From Alphaproteobacteria bacterium UBA6149 (GTDB lineage: Bacteria > Pseudomonadota > Alphaproteobacteria > Rickettsiales > UBA998), in NCBI GenBank assembly GCA_002423155.1, contig DIUV01000051.1:1-17346 (forward strand): a stretch of DNA of 17,346 nt. Reading direction: 5' to 3'. The position numbers and the translations under genes are program-made. Each line of letters begins with the position of its first letter. Positions within the stretch are counted from its first letter, which is position 1. Below are positions 5,792 through 13,450 of the stretch, one piece after another. The notes under the pieces were generated by a model. The model saw nothing but the letters and a program-made list of their open reading frames with translations. It ran no database searches and was not told the DNA's origin.

Positions 5792-6456
5792 ATCATGCTT
5801 GGAGATTCTTTGGTTGGTATAGCTAGAGGCTTTTCTATGGTTGGAAGTTCGGGAAGATCATCCACTCTGCCATCTAGAACGCTTGTTATATCAGGAAAGT
5901 CTTTACCCTGACCAGGATATTTAGCCATTTGTGCTGCAACTGGGGCAACTTCCTGTTTTACATAGATACTCTGCTCTTTGGTAAGACCGGTAAAAAAATC
6001 GTCAAACACATCCGCAGAACCCATAGCAACACTGGCAGTAGCAACTCCTGTTAATGCGCCTGTAATCATTTCAAGAGAGCGGTCACTTTCTTGTTTGGCA
6101 GTTACGCTGGTTTCTAAAGCCCTAGCTTTTGCTTCTTCAGCAATTTTAAAAACAGATGGGTCGGTAATTCTTAGATTATTTAAATCAATATTTGGATCTC
6201 GTTGAATCTGTGCAATAATATCGTTTATGTCTTGAGCAATCGCATCACTACCATTTGCTGCTGCCGCGATTTGTGCTTCCATAACCACACCAACAGGAGT
6301 TGTTACCACTGGTTCGCTAAATGTAGGAGCTTCATTAATTGGCGTTTCTACCGCTGGGGCAACAGCAGGCGCACCAAAAGGATCATCCCAAAGATTGCTT
6401 TCGCTTGCTTGGACTCCTCCTAATTTTTCTTCTTTATTGCCGCGAATTATTGCCAT
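5770..6456 (-). CDS. Hypothetical protein, 228 aa, unknown function
   Basis: I do not recognise this protein. The first 60 residues are probably disordered and rich in Pro, Ala, Val and Thr, with WDDPFGAPAVAPAVETP. Residues about 60-130 look like an acidic, Ala-rich helical region (IAQDINDIIAQIQRDPNIDL, IAEEAKARALETSVTAKQ). A short weakly hydrophobic segment, MITGALTGVATASVAMGS, follows near 130-147. The last 45 residues are Pro-rich (DDLPELPTIEKPLAIPTKES). There is no signal peptide or clear membrane anchor. It stands between tRNA-Leu and the dnaG operon on the minus strand, with a terminator hairpin built into its 3' end. The start at 6456 has only a weak purine stretch (GAAAGAA) upstream. 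Coding is supported by the long frame with natural protein composition; function is open. Confidence 0.65.
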   Translation of the reverse strand: MAIIRGNKEEKLGGVQASESNLWDDPFGAPAVAPAVETPINEAPTFSEPVVTTPVGVVMEAQIAAAANGSDAIAQDINDIIAQIQRDPNIDLNNLRITDPSVFKIAEEAKARALETSVTAKQESDRSLEMITGALTGVATASVAMGSADVFDDFFTGLTKEQSIYVKQEVAPVAAQMAKYPGQGKDFPDITSVLDGRVDDLPELPTIEKPLAIPTKESPSMMRSLKNA

Positions 6457-6523
6457 CTAATATTCTTTCACATACAGCAAAACATTGCGTATAAAAATAC
6501 GTTCATTTTATTTATAACACAAA

Positions 6524-7204
6524 TTACTTAACATTTCCATAACGATATAGCACTGAACCATGATTTTTTATCCAAATTTTAGCTTTTTTCCATTTTGGTT
6601 CAAGCTCTTCGACTAGTTTCCAGAAATTCTCGCCGTGATTTGCTTCCCTCAGGTGGGCGACTTCGTGGGCGATGAGGTAATCCACCACGAAAGCTGGGGC
6701 GAAAACCAAGCGCCAGGAGAAAGACAAAGCCCCGGTATGTGAGCAACTCCCCCAGCGAGAAATGGTATCGCGCAGGGTTATATTGCTGATTTCTTTGTTT
6801 ATTTTCTCTGCCATTTTTTCGGCGCGTTCTTCTATATAATAATATAGGCGCGCTTTTAAAACTTGGGTGGTGACTTTTTCGCAATTTTTGGGGGTGGCGA
6901 GGATGAAAAGCTTACCTTTTCTTGGGTTGCTTACGTTGGCGCCGTTGGCAATTTCTAGCTCTTCTCCCAGTACGGGAATAATGTTACCAAATTGCAACAA
7001 AACCCTTTCGGGCAGATGTTCTAGCCGTTCTTGCATCCATTCTTGTTTTTCTTGCAAAAATTTTTCGGCACGGGCTTTGTTGCAGCGCGGCGGCAAAGTC
7101 AGCACAAATTCATCGCGCAAGGGCTGATAGCGCAGCACCATGCGCTTAGCCGTTTTCGAGATTTGGACTTCTACTGTGGGTAATTTATTCGCCGATATTG
7201 TCAT
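6524..7204 (-). CDS. YgjP-type zinc metallopeptidase (DUF45, M48-like)
   Basis: This 226-aa protein belongs to the YgjP/DUF45 family of predicted zinc metallopeptidases. The zinc signature is H180-E181-VA-H184, with the third ligand H190 in REANHGENFW. It is preceded by the family hallmark RDTISRWGSCSHTGALSFSW and RLVFAPAFVVDYLI. The N-terminal half is the usual beta-rich YgjP region. Family members are usually treated as cytoplasmic hydrolases with no settled substrate, and no signal peptide is seen here. The ATG at 7204 lies inside the end of dnaG (20-bp overlap), so it is probably translated by coupling to dnaG; no strong Shine-Dalgarno sequence is seen. Confidence 0.88.
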   Translation of the reverse strand: MTISANKLPTVEVQISKTAKRMVLRYQPLRDEFVLTLPPRCNKARAEKFLQEKQEWMQERLEHLPERVLLQFGNIIPVLGEELEIANGANVSNPRKGKLFILATPKNCEKVTTQVLKARLYYYIEERAEKMAEKINKEISNITLRDTISRWGSCSHTGALSFSWRLVFAPAFVVDYLIAHEVAHLREANHGENFWKLVEELEPKWKKAKIWIKNHGSVLYRYGNVK

Positions 7205-9029
7205 TGCCGAACATATCTTGTCGTTTGTAATATTTGTTTTTTTCTTCGCGTATCATATTTAAATGGTTGTTTTTCTCTTCGTTAGTATGTTGCGCTAGTT
7301 GCTGTTCGGCTTGCGCGAACTCTTTCATTAACAAAGTCTCGCTAATTCTTTGGCGGAGTTCGTTTAAATAAAATTTGGCTCTTGTCGGGACATCCTGTCC
7401 TGTGGTTTTGCGTAAGAACATTAATTCTACTTCATTACGCGCTCTTTTATTTATTTCTGCTTCAATTGATATTTCCATAACTAATCTTCCCAGCAAGAAC
7501 ATGCGCGCCGCTTCTAAAATATGATCATTTAATTTTATATCACTTAAAAAATCTTCCAAACTGCCATCCTCCAGCAATTCGCGCTGTTGCCAGAGTAATA
7601 ATATCAGGCTTTGATAACAACGCTCTAGCTGGGAAGAGAAATTATTAATTGCCGGGGGTTTTGCCGCTAAAGTTAGATTCGTTAAGGGAGTTTTTTTGGC
7701 AGAAGGCGAAGTTTTTTTGCTATTTTTCCAAACATTAGCCGATTGCGCGCGTCCTGCTTCCCACAGGCGCTGTTTAAATTCTTTTTCATAATATTGCCGC
7801 ACCGAAGGATTTTGTATCTCGGCGGCTATTTTTAGTAAATTTTCTTCTACTTTTGCGCGTTGTTCGGGGGTTTTATGTTCGGTTGCTAAATAATATTTCC
7901 GCCATAATACTTCCACTAAGGGCAAAGAACCTGCGAGATGTTGGCGCATATCCGCTAATCCGCGAGTTTTTATGATGCTGTCGGGGTCTTCTCCTGCAGG
8001 TAGCAAGCAAAAACGCAGGCTTTTTCCCGGTTCTAACAAAGGCGTTGCTAATCCAGCGGTTTTAATCATCGCTTTTTCGCCGGCATTATCGCCATCTAGG
8101 CACATAATCGGCTCGTCTTGCATTTTCCATAATATGCGTAATTGCTGCTCGGTAACTGCCGTACCTAAAGGGGCAACACAGGCGGAAAACCCAGCTTGGG
8201 TGAGCGATATTACATCCATATAACCTTCTGCCACTATTAGCTCTTCACCTTTATAAGCGGCTTTGCGTGCTTGGTCGGCATTATATAACATATCCCCTTT
8301 TTTGAAGAGCTTAGTATCAGGAGAGTTCAGATATTTGGGGGCGACATATTGTTGGTTTGGGTCGGGCGTGGCGAGTAATCTTCCGCCAAAGGCTACGACT
8401 CTGCCTAAAGAATCACGAATGGGAAAAATTAAGCGTCCGCGGAATTTATCAAATATTTTATTATCTTCGCTTTTTGATAATAAACCTAAATCTAGTTGGA
8501 TTTTTTCGGGAATATTGCGTTTTAGCAAGGCATCACGCAGCATGGTGCGCTCGGTGGGGGCATAGCCGAGGCGGAATTGTTGTATCATACTTAAGTCTAT
8601 TCCGCGTTTTTTTAGATATTCTCTGGCGTTTGCGCCATTTTCGTTTTGCAATTGATGGGAAAACCAACGGGTGGCAACATCCATTATCTCATAGAGTTTC
8701 TCGCGGTCATCAGTTTCCGCTTTGGCTTCCTTAGTTAATTCTGGCAAGGGGATGCCTGCTTGGCGCGCTAGTTCCTCGATGGCTTGTTTGTAAGTTATTT
8801 TTTCAAATTCTTTAATAAAACCAATCACATCACCAGCAGCATGGCAGCCGAAGCAATAATAAAAGTTTTTTTCGTCATTAACCGTAAAAGAAGGACTTTT
8901 ATCCGCATGAAAAGGACAGCAAGCTTTATATTCACGCCCAAATTTACGCAAAGGCACGCGCTTTCCGATGATGTCGGAAATACGGAAATGGTTTTTTACA
9001 TTTTCAATGAATGATGCAGGATAGCGCAT
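7185..9029 (-). CDS. dnaG: DNA primase
   Basis: DnaG makes RNA primers at the replication fork with the DnaB helicase. The 614-aa protein starts with a CHC2 zinc domain whose ligands are C38, H41, C59 and C62 (CCPFH ... CFGC). The RNA polymerase core follows, with IFDKFRGRLIFPI near 192-204. The TOPRIM domain has the metal residues E268 (VAEGYMDV) and D312, D314 (CLDGDNAGEKA). The C-terminal part after about 440 is the less conserved helicase-binding region. The start at 9029 gives the usual distance to the zinc domain, though the ribosome binding site is weak. In many alphaproteobacteria rpoD follows dnaG; here an overlapping YgjP-type gene follows instead. The gene is complete. Confidence 0.97.
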   Translation of the reverse strand: MRYPASFIENVKNHFRISDIIGKRVPLRKFGREYKACCPFHADKSPSFTVNDEKNFYYCFGCHAAGDVIGFIKEFEKITYKQAIEELARQAGIPLPELTKEAKAETDDREKLYEIMDVATRWFSHQLQNENGANAREYLKKRGIDLSMIQQFRLGYAPTERTMLRDALLKRNIPEKIQLDLGLLSKSEDNKIFDKFRGRLIFPIRDSLGRVVAFGGRLLATPDPNQQYVAPKYLNSPDTKLFKKGDMLYNADQARKAAYKGEELIVAEGYMDVISLTQAGFSACVAPLGTAVTEQQLRILWKMQDEPIMCLDGDNAGEKAMIKTAGLATPLLEPGKSLRFCLLPAGEDPDSIIKTRGLADMRQHLAGSLPLVEVLWRKYYLATEHKTPEQRAKVEENLLKIAAEIQNPSVRQYYEKEFKQRLWEAGRAQSANVWKNSKKTSPSAKKTPLTNLTLAAKPPAINNFSSQLERCYQSLILLLWQQRELLEDGSLEDFLSDIKLNDHILEAARMFLLGRLVMEISIEAEINKRARNEVELMFLRKTTGQDVPTRAKFYLNELRQRISETLLMKEFAQAEQQLAQHTNEEKNNHLNMIREEKNKYYKRQDMFGNDNIGE

Positions 9030-9059
9030 TGCTGTCTGGCTTATATGTTTTTAATTTTG

Positions 9060-9274
9060 ATGAGAATGATAGGGCAATTTCACCAATCGTTAATTTTGTC
9101 TTTTTTCACTAAAATATCTCTTGTCATACCGCCGCAGGGCGGTATCCATGCCTATCAACTGACATCTTAGCCAATGGTTTGGCATGGATACCGCTCTACA
9201 GCGGTATGACAATGGCAAATTTTATCACAAAAAGACGAAATTAACGATTGGTGAAATTGCCCTGATGAGAATGA
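9060..9274. repeat. MITE-like element, family A copy 2, with 10-bp target duplication
   Basis: The element proper is 9070-9264 (195 bp) and is flanked by the direct repeat ATGAGAATGA at 9060-9069 and 9265-9274. Its ends are inverted repeats, AGGGCAATTTCACCAATCG on both, matching for about 35 bases with one difference. Two internal hairpins stand at 9126-9145 and 9188-9207. It encodes no protein and would need a transposase supplied elsewhere. It lies upstream of dnaG and downstream of the 474-aa gene. Confidence 0.9.
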
Positions 9275-9320
9275 GTGGCACTATAGCATGTTTCTTGCAA
9301 AAAATGTAAAATTATTTGCT

Positions 9321-10745
9321 TTAGGAATAGGCTAAACGACCATGTCCTGTATCATGGGAAGCCGCGCGACCAGAAAGTTTGGCCCCATGGGTTTCTATGC
9401 GTGCTTTCGGGCTCTCAAACTCACTGTCACGGCTTAATGTGCTGGTTTGTTTGCTTTCGGTTTTTGCATGAGTTTCTTCGCTCACCACAGCTTTATGGCT
9501 GGCATGTTCTTCTTTTTCTACTGGTTTTTCTGAATCATCAATGATTTGGGGATAATCTAAACGCGCTACTTTTTTTAACGCTATTTGGGTTTCTTCCTCA
9601 GAAACTATAGATTTACCGTGGTCTTTGACGATTTCTCCATCACCAACTAAATCAAACAACACTAAGGGGTTTAGCCCGCCGCGCAAAGCATCGGCGATGA
9701 TTTTGCAATTAGCGTCTAAGTCTTTTACTAGCTTATGAGCTTTAATCTCATCCCAACCTTTGTCTTTTTGATATTGTTCAAATATTTGTTTAATATATTC
9801 TTCCAGCCCCATGCCACTAACCTTATGCACAGCACTAGGTGAAACCGCATCTTCCATGGCTTCACTCAAAATCATGATGCGTTCTTTAGCAATTGGGTCT
9901 TTGGTAGCTTTATGGTTTTTTGCTTCCACCATTTTTCGCATATAGCTAGCAAGGAAGGTCATACTTGGAAGACCAACTGCTTGGATTATATTGTCGGGGA
10001 TGGCTGGTTCTTTGCCTTTTTTTACAGCATATTTATTTTCTATCTCTTCTTTTCGCAACTTAATAACCGAGTCACTCATTTTTCCAAAAGTTGACTCATG
10101 CTCGTCGATTTCTTTTTTTAATCTTGCATAGTCTTCTGCTCTTCTGAACGATACATCATCATGACCACTACCATGTGCAGCTTTCCCATGAGCATCCTTG
10201 CCACGAGATAACATAATAGCATTTGGTAGTAGCTCCACCAAACCAGCAGCAGTTTTTGTAAGATTATTTTTAAATTTTTTCCCTGTGCGTTCTTCCGCAA
10301 CTTGAATTACTCCATTATTAGCCGCCCATTTACTGTCATGAGCTTTCAATACGGTAGCTAATTCTTCATGCAATTTGGCTTTGTCGTGGAAATATTCTTT
10401 GGTATCGGCAATGGTTCCGCCAATCTCATCAACGGTCGCAATTGCCCCTGCCACCGCCATACCTGCTAATTTAGCACTTTTGGGATTGTGAAATTTTTCT
10501 TCAACATAAATCTCAACCGCATCTTTCGCTTTTAAACTGAAAGTCAGCTTTCCCCAGTTGGAAAGCATTTTTACTACGGGTTCAATGGAGGCAGGAACGG
10601 TCAATAAGCCGCCCAGCACCCGGCGCTGCGGTTCCGCATCGGGGTCATAGTTTTTACTATTCATCTGCTTAGTAGCCGCCTCGATACCTAGACCAATGGC
10701 GCCTTCTAAGTTTTCTGGTGAACTGCTATGTGAACTTCCTGACAT
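9321..10745 (-). CDS. Hypothetical protein, 474 aa, unknown function
   Basis: I do not recognise this protein. The N-terminus is Ser-rich (MSGSSHSSSPENLEGA) with no signal peptide. Residues about 40-120 contain short hydrophobic helices, including KLAGMAVAGAIATVDEIGGT, that may pack or touch a membrane. A charged helical section with His-rich spots (KDAHGKAAHGSGHDD) follows, then a Glu/Lys-rich helical region (YARLKKEIDEHE, KLRKEEIENKYAVKKGKE) with possible coiled coil. A compact helical region of about 250-395 includes AKERIMILSEAMEDAVSPSA and GLNPLVLFDLVGDGEIV. The last 70 residues are polar and likely disordered. Composition and length argue for a real gene. A substrate or effector role is conceivable but unsupported. 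It lies downstream of the mgtE-tetR pair on the same strand across a 306-bp spacer. Confidence 0.7.
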   Translation of the reverse strand: MSGSSHSSSPENLEGAIGLGIEAATKQMNSKNYDPDAEPQRRVLGGLLTVPASIEPVVKMLSNWGKLTFSLKAKDAVEIYVEEKFHNPKSAKLAGMAVAGAIATVDEIGGTIADTKEYFHDKAKLHEELATVLKAHDSKWAANNGVIQVAEERTGKKFKNNLTKTAAGLVELLPNAIMLSRGKDAHGKAAHGSGHDDVSFRRAEDYARLKKEIDEHESTFGKMSDSVIKLRKEEIENKYAVKKGKEPAIPDNIIQAVGLPSMTFLASYMRKMVEAKNHKATKDPIAKERIMILSEAMEDAVSPSAVHKVSGMGLEEYIKQIFEQYQKDKGWDEIKAHKLVKDLDANCKIIADALRGGLNPLVLFDLVGDGEIVKDHGKSIVSEEETQIALKKVARLDYPQIIDDSEKPVEKEEHASHKAVVSEETHAKTESKQTSTLSRDSEFESPKARIETHGAKLSGRAASHDTGHGRLAYS

Positions 10746-10917
10746 TCTTTACACATCTAAAAGGGTTTTTCCTCATTGTTAGAATATCTATATATTGTGA
10801 CAATTTAATGAAGATATGTAGGTTTTTTAAGGTTTTTTGTTATTCTTCTAATCTATTACGTATTTTCTTACTTTGGTGTATGAGTGTGCAAAAAATTATT
10901 TATATATACCAGTGCTT

Positions 10918-11022
10918 TCCATCGTCATCCCCGCCTTGTGCGGGGATCTCTGGCTACAAATTCGGTCTTTTTTGTGTCCTTAGATTCTTCTCAAACAAAG
11001 GTTGGGCGGGGATGACGATGGA
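10918..11022. repeat. Inverted repeat with nested hairpin (family B)
   Basis: CCATCGTCATCCCCGCC at 10919-10935 has a perfect 17-base inverted copy at 11005-11021, plus one more pair at 10918/11022. The left arm also folds alone, as ATCCCCGC-CTTGT-GCGGGGAT (10927-10947). The flank and arm start resemble sequence at about 17205-17240. The rest of the 306-bp spacer between the TetR stop and the 474-aa gene is AT-rich. I see no gene there, and the plus-strand frame crossing it runs through the repeat. Confidence 0.8.
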
Positions 11023-11051
11023 TGTATTTGATATAATTGCAATAAATATAA

Positions 11052-11771
11052 CTAAAACGAAAACAAATCCCCAATTGCCGCTTCACTGGCTGGCTTTTTA
11101 GGCTTTTTAACCGCAGTTTTTTTCTCAACAACAGGCGCAACCACCACAGGAGCAATAACCGGAGTTTCTACATCCAATAATTGACTCAAAAAGTCCTGGG
11201 CATGATTTTCCAGCATTTCTCGCGTGGTATCATTGGAATCTTGCGTAAGTAATTCCAGCCATAACCCCCTAATTAAACTAGATAATTGCCCTGATGACTC
11301 CGCATCACCTCCTGCTGCTTGCAGTAAATCCGCTAATTCTTTGTCTAATTTCTTATTTTCGGTGGCAATTTCTTGGCGATGTTTAGTGTTGTTGGAAGAA
11401 TGCGCTAAAAACGCTGTCCAAACCGATAATCTTTTGCGTGAACATAATTTGGCAGCAAATAATGAACTGATAACCAAACGCAAAATTTCTTCTGCGGGCT
11501 TGCCTTCCGCCTTAGTGCGCACTGTTTGCCAAACCAAGCTTTGCTCTTGCAGCAAATGGGTTAGGGTTTCTGACATCATTATTTCTTTGCTTTTGAAATA
11601 AAAATTTACGATGCCGCGTGACATGCTGGCAATTTCCGCAACGTGAGAAATGGTGGTTTCGGATAGTCCATGTTTGGCAATTGCATCAATATTCGCTGCC
11701 AATAATTGTAACCGCCGCACATCTTTGATTTTTTTGCGCGAAGTATGCTCACCAATATTTCGCTTACTCAT
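11052..11771 (-). CDS. TetR/AcrR-family (BetI-like) regulator with extended C-terminal tail
   Basis: This 239-aa protein has an N-terminal TetR helix-turn-helix: TTISHVAEIASMSRGIVNFY then FKSKE, at about 39-63. The ligand-binding half resembles BetI-type regulators (SVWTAFLAHSSNN, GLWLELL). BetI-like proteins usually end near residue 200; this one continues with a Pro/Val stretch (VETPVIAPVVVAPVV), a basic KKTAVKKPKKP linker and the terminal AIGDLFSF. The start overlaps the mgtE stop by four bases (ATGA), so it is translated with mgtE and may regulate it or itself. No operator is identified. The ligand is unknown; choline is not implied, since no bet genes are near. Confidence 0.88.
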   Translation of the reverse strand: MSKRNIGEHTSRKKIKDVRRLQLLAANIDAIAKHGLSETTISHVAEIASMSRGIVNFYFKSKEIMMSETLTHLLQEQSLVWQTVRTKAEGKPAEEILRLVISSLFAAKLCSRKRLSVWTAFLAHSSNNTKHRQEIATENKKLDKELADLLQAAGGDAESSGQLSSLIRGLWLELLTQDSNDTTREMLENHAQDFLSQLLDVETPVIAPVVVAPVVEKKTAVKKPKKPASEAAIGDLFSF

Positions 11772-13123
11772 AGAATTAAACTCGCTAAGCCTAACAAAGC
11801 AAAAAATCCAACAATATCAGTGAACATAGTCAAAAATACGCCCGATGAAATAGCCGGGTCAAGTTTTAGGCGCATCATCAATAGCGGCAAACCCACCCCT
11901 GTAAGCCCTGCCACCATCATATTTACCACCATCGCCGTAGCAAAAATAGCGGCAAGTTTTTCATCGTGGAATAATAATAATATGCTGCTTGCGGTGATGA
12001 TGGCAATGCCGATGCCATTTATGCAGCCGACAAACATTTCCTTTAATAACAACGCTGGAATTCTATCCATCCGAATACGCCGCGTAGCAATGGCGCGTAC
12101 GGAAACCGCGGAGGCCTGAATACCTACATTTGCCCCAGTAGAGGCAATAATTGGCATTAGAACTGCTAATAAAACCACGCGTTCAATCGTCAATTTAAAT
12201 ATATCCACCACAAAAGCAGCAGCGACGGCGGTCATTAAATTAACAAACAACCAAGGAAAACGATTACGCACCACTTCGGGAATAGATGCATGAATATCCT
12301 GACTGCCTACCCCACCTGCATGTAAAAAAGCTTCCTCGGTTTCTTCTTGCATGGCGATTACCACGTCATCCACCGTGATGCTGCCGACTAATCGTTCATT
12401 TCCATCAATAACGGGGGATTCTACCAAGCCATATTTACGGAAGACGTAATTTATTTCCTCTCGCGTGGTGGCGACTAATTGAGGGTGTAGCTCGGTTTGC
12501 ATAATATCTCGCACGAACACATCACGCCGATTATGTAATATATTGGCGAGTAATAACTGACCCAGTAACTTAAATTGCGGACTAACGACAAAAATAACAT
12601 AAAAATCTTTGGGTAAGTCATTTTTATCACGCAGATAATCAATCACCTCGCCAATTGTCCAAGATTCGGGCACGTAAACCATTTGTTTACGCATCATCCG
12701 CCCAGCACTGCCTTCGGGATAAGCTAGTAATTCTTGCATTTCCTGGCGAATATTCTCACCGAGATTGTCTAAAATTTCTTTTTGTCCAATATTATCTAAT
12801 TCCGCGATAACGTGAATAGCATCTTTAGTTTCTAATTGAGCAATTGCTTGCGCGCATTTTTTTCTGCCCAAACTCTGCAAAACTTCATCTGCGGCATCAT
12901 GGCTTAATAATGGTAAAATGGCACAATCAAAATCTTCGGATAATATTTTAGTGAGTTGTTCGCGCTTGGCATGAGGAAGCAGATTAAATAATTCCGCTTT
13001 ATCCTCGGGGCTTAAAACCGAAACCTGTAAACGTGCAGATTCATCATCCCCATAGCGCAAAGCGTAGGCGACATCGTTCGCTAATTGACTAGCAAATTTA
13101 GAAGTTTCATTTTTATATTCCAT
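11768..13123 (-). CDS. mgtE: MgtE-type magnesium channel/transporter
   Basis: MgtE is a homodimeric inner-membrane Mg2+ channel gated by its own cytosolic Mg2+ sensors. The 451-aa protein shows the full layout: an N-terminal helical superhelix (about 30-135), two CBS domains (about 136-260), a plug helix, and five membrane segments from about 287 to the end. The pore block MPIIASTGANVGIQAS holds N332 and Q336; residue 331 is Ala where GGN is more common. The last segment, SSGVFLTMFTDIVG, keeps the important Asp (D436). The start at 13123 has no clear Shine-Dalgarno sequence. It is first in an operon with the TetR gene (ATGA overlap). Related families can move other divalent ions, but Mg2+ is most likely. 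Confidence 0.93.
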   Translation of the reverse strand: MEYKNETSKFASQLANDVAYALRYGDDESARLQVSVLSPEDKAELFNLLPHAKREQLTKILSEDFDCAILPLLSHDAADEVLQSLGRKKCAQAIAQLETKDAIHVIAELDNIGQKEILDNLGENIRQEMQELLAYPEGSAGRMMRKQMVYVPESWTIGEVIDYLRDKNDLPKDFYVIFVVSPQFKLLGQLLLANILHNRRDVFVRDIMQTELHPQLVATTREEINYVFRKYGLVESPVIDGNERLVGSITVDDVVIAMQEETEEAFLHAGGVGSQDIHASIPEVVRNRFPWLFVNLMTAVAAAFVVDIFKLTIERVVLLAVLMPIIASTGANVGIQASAVSVRAIATRRIRMDRIPALLLKEMFVGCINGIGIAIITASSILLLFHDEKLAAIFATAMVVNMMVAGLTGVGLPLLMMRLKLDPAISSGVFLTMFTDIVGFFALLGLASLIL

Positions 13124-13158
13124 ATATGCAGATTAGCAATTTTATAGGGTAAATAACA

Positions 13159-13373
13159 AGGTATTTTTCAGGGCAAAATCACCAATCGTTAATTTCATTG
13201 TTTTTGCTAAAATTCTCTCCTTTGTCATGCCGCTGGAGAGCGGCATCCATGCCAAACCATTAGCTTTTCAGCTTGTTGATAGGCATGGATACCGTCCTAC
13301 GACGGTATGACGATGGATAATTTAGTAAAAACAACGAAATTAACGATTTATGATTTTGCCCTGAGGTATTTTT
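13159..13373. repeat. MITE-like element, family A copy 3, with 10-bp target duplication and inverted centre
   Basis: The element proper is 13169-13363 (195 bp, CAGGGCA to TGCCCTG) and is flanked by AGGTATTTTT at 13159-13168 and 13364-13373. Terminal inverted repeats match over about 42 bases with few differences. Internal hairpins are at 13227-13246 and 13289-13308. The centre between them is the reverse complement of that in copies 1 and 2, while the outer arms keep the same orientation. It occupies most of the 327-bp spacer between mgtE and the secreted-protein gene. No gene is seen in that spacer. Confidence 0.9.
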
Positions 13374-13436
13374 ATTTACTCGACAAAAATACTATTACTA
13401 CTTAAAAGGCTATACACAATTTTTACTACAACCAAT

Positions 13437-13441
13437 GAGGA
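13437..13441 (+). promoter_or_regulatory. Ribosome binding site of the secreted GlcG/HbpS-like gene
   Basis: GAGGA lies nine bases upstream of the ATG at 13451 and fixes that start, which places the signal peptide at the very N-terminus. Confidence 0.65.
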
Positions 13442-13450
13442 TTAAAACCT

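Noticed and set aside
10718..11101. 127-aa plus-strand frame
   Set aside because: It crosses the family B inverted repeat and the starts or ends of two minus-strand genes. Its Phe- and Cys-rich composition reflects AT-rich spacer DNA.
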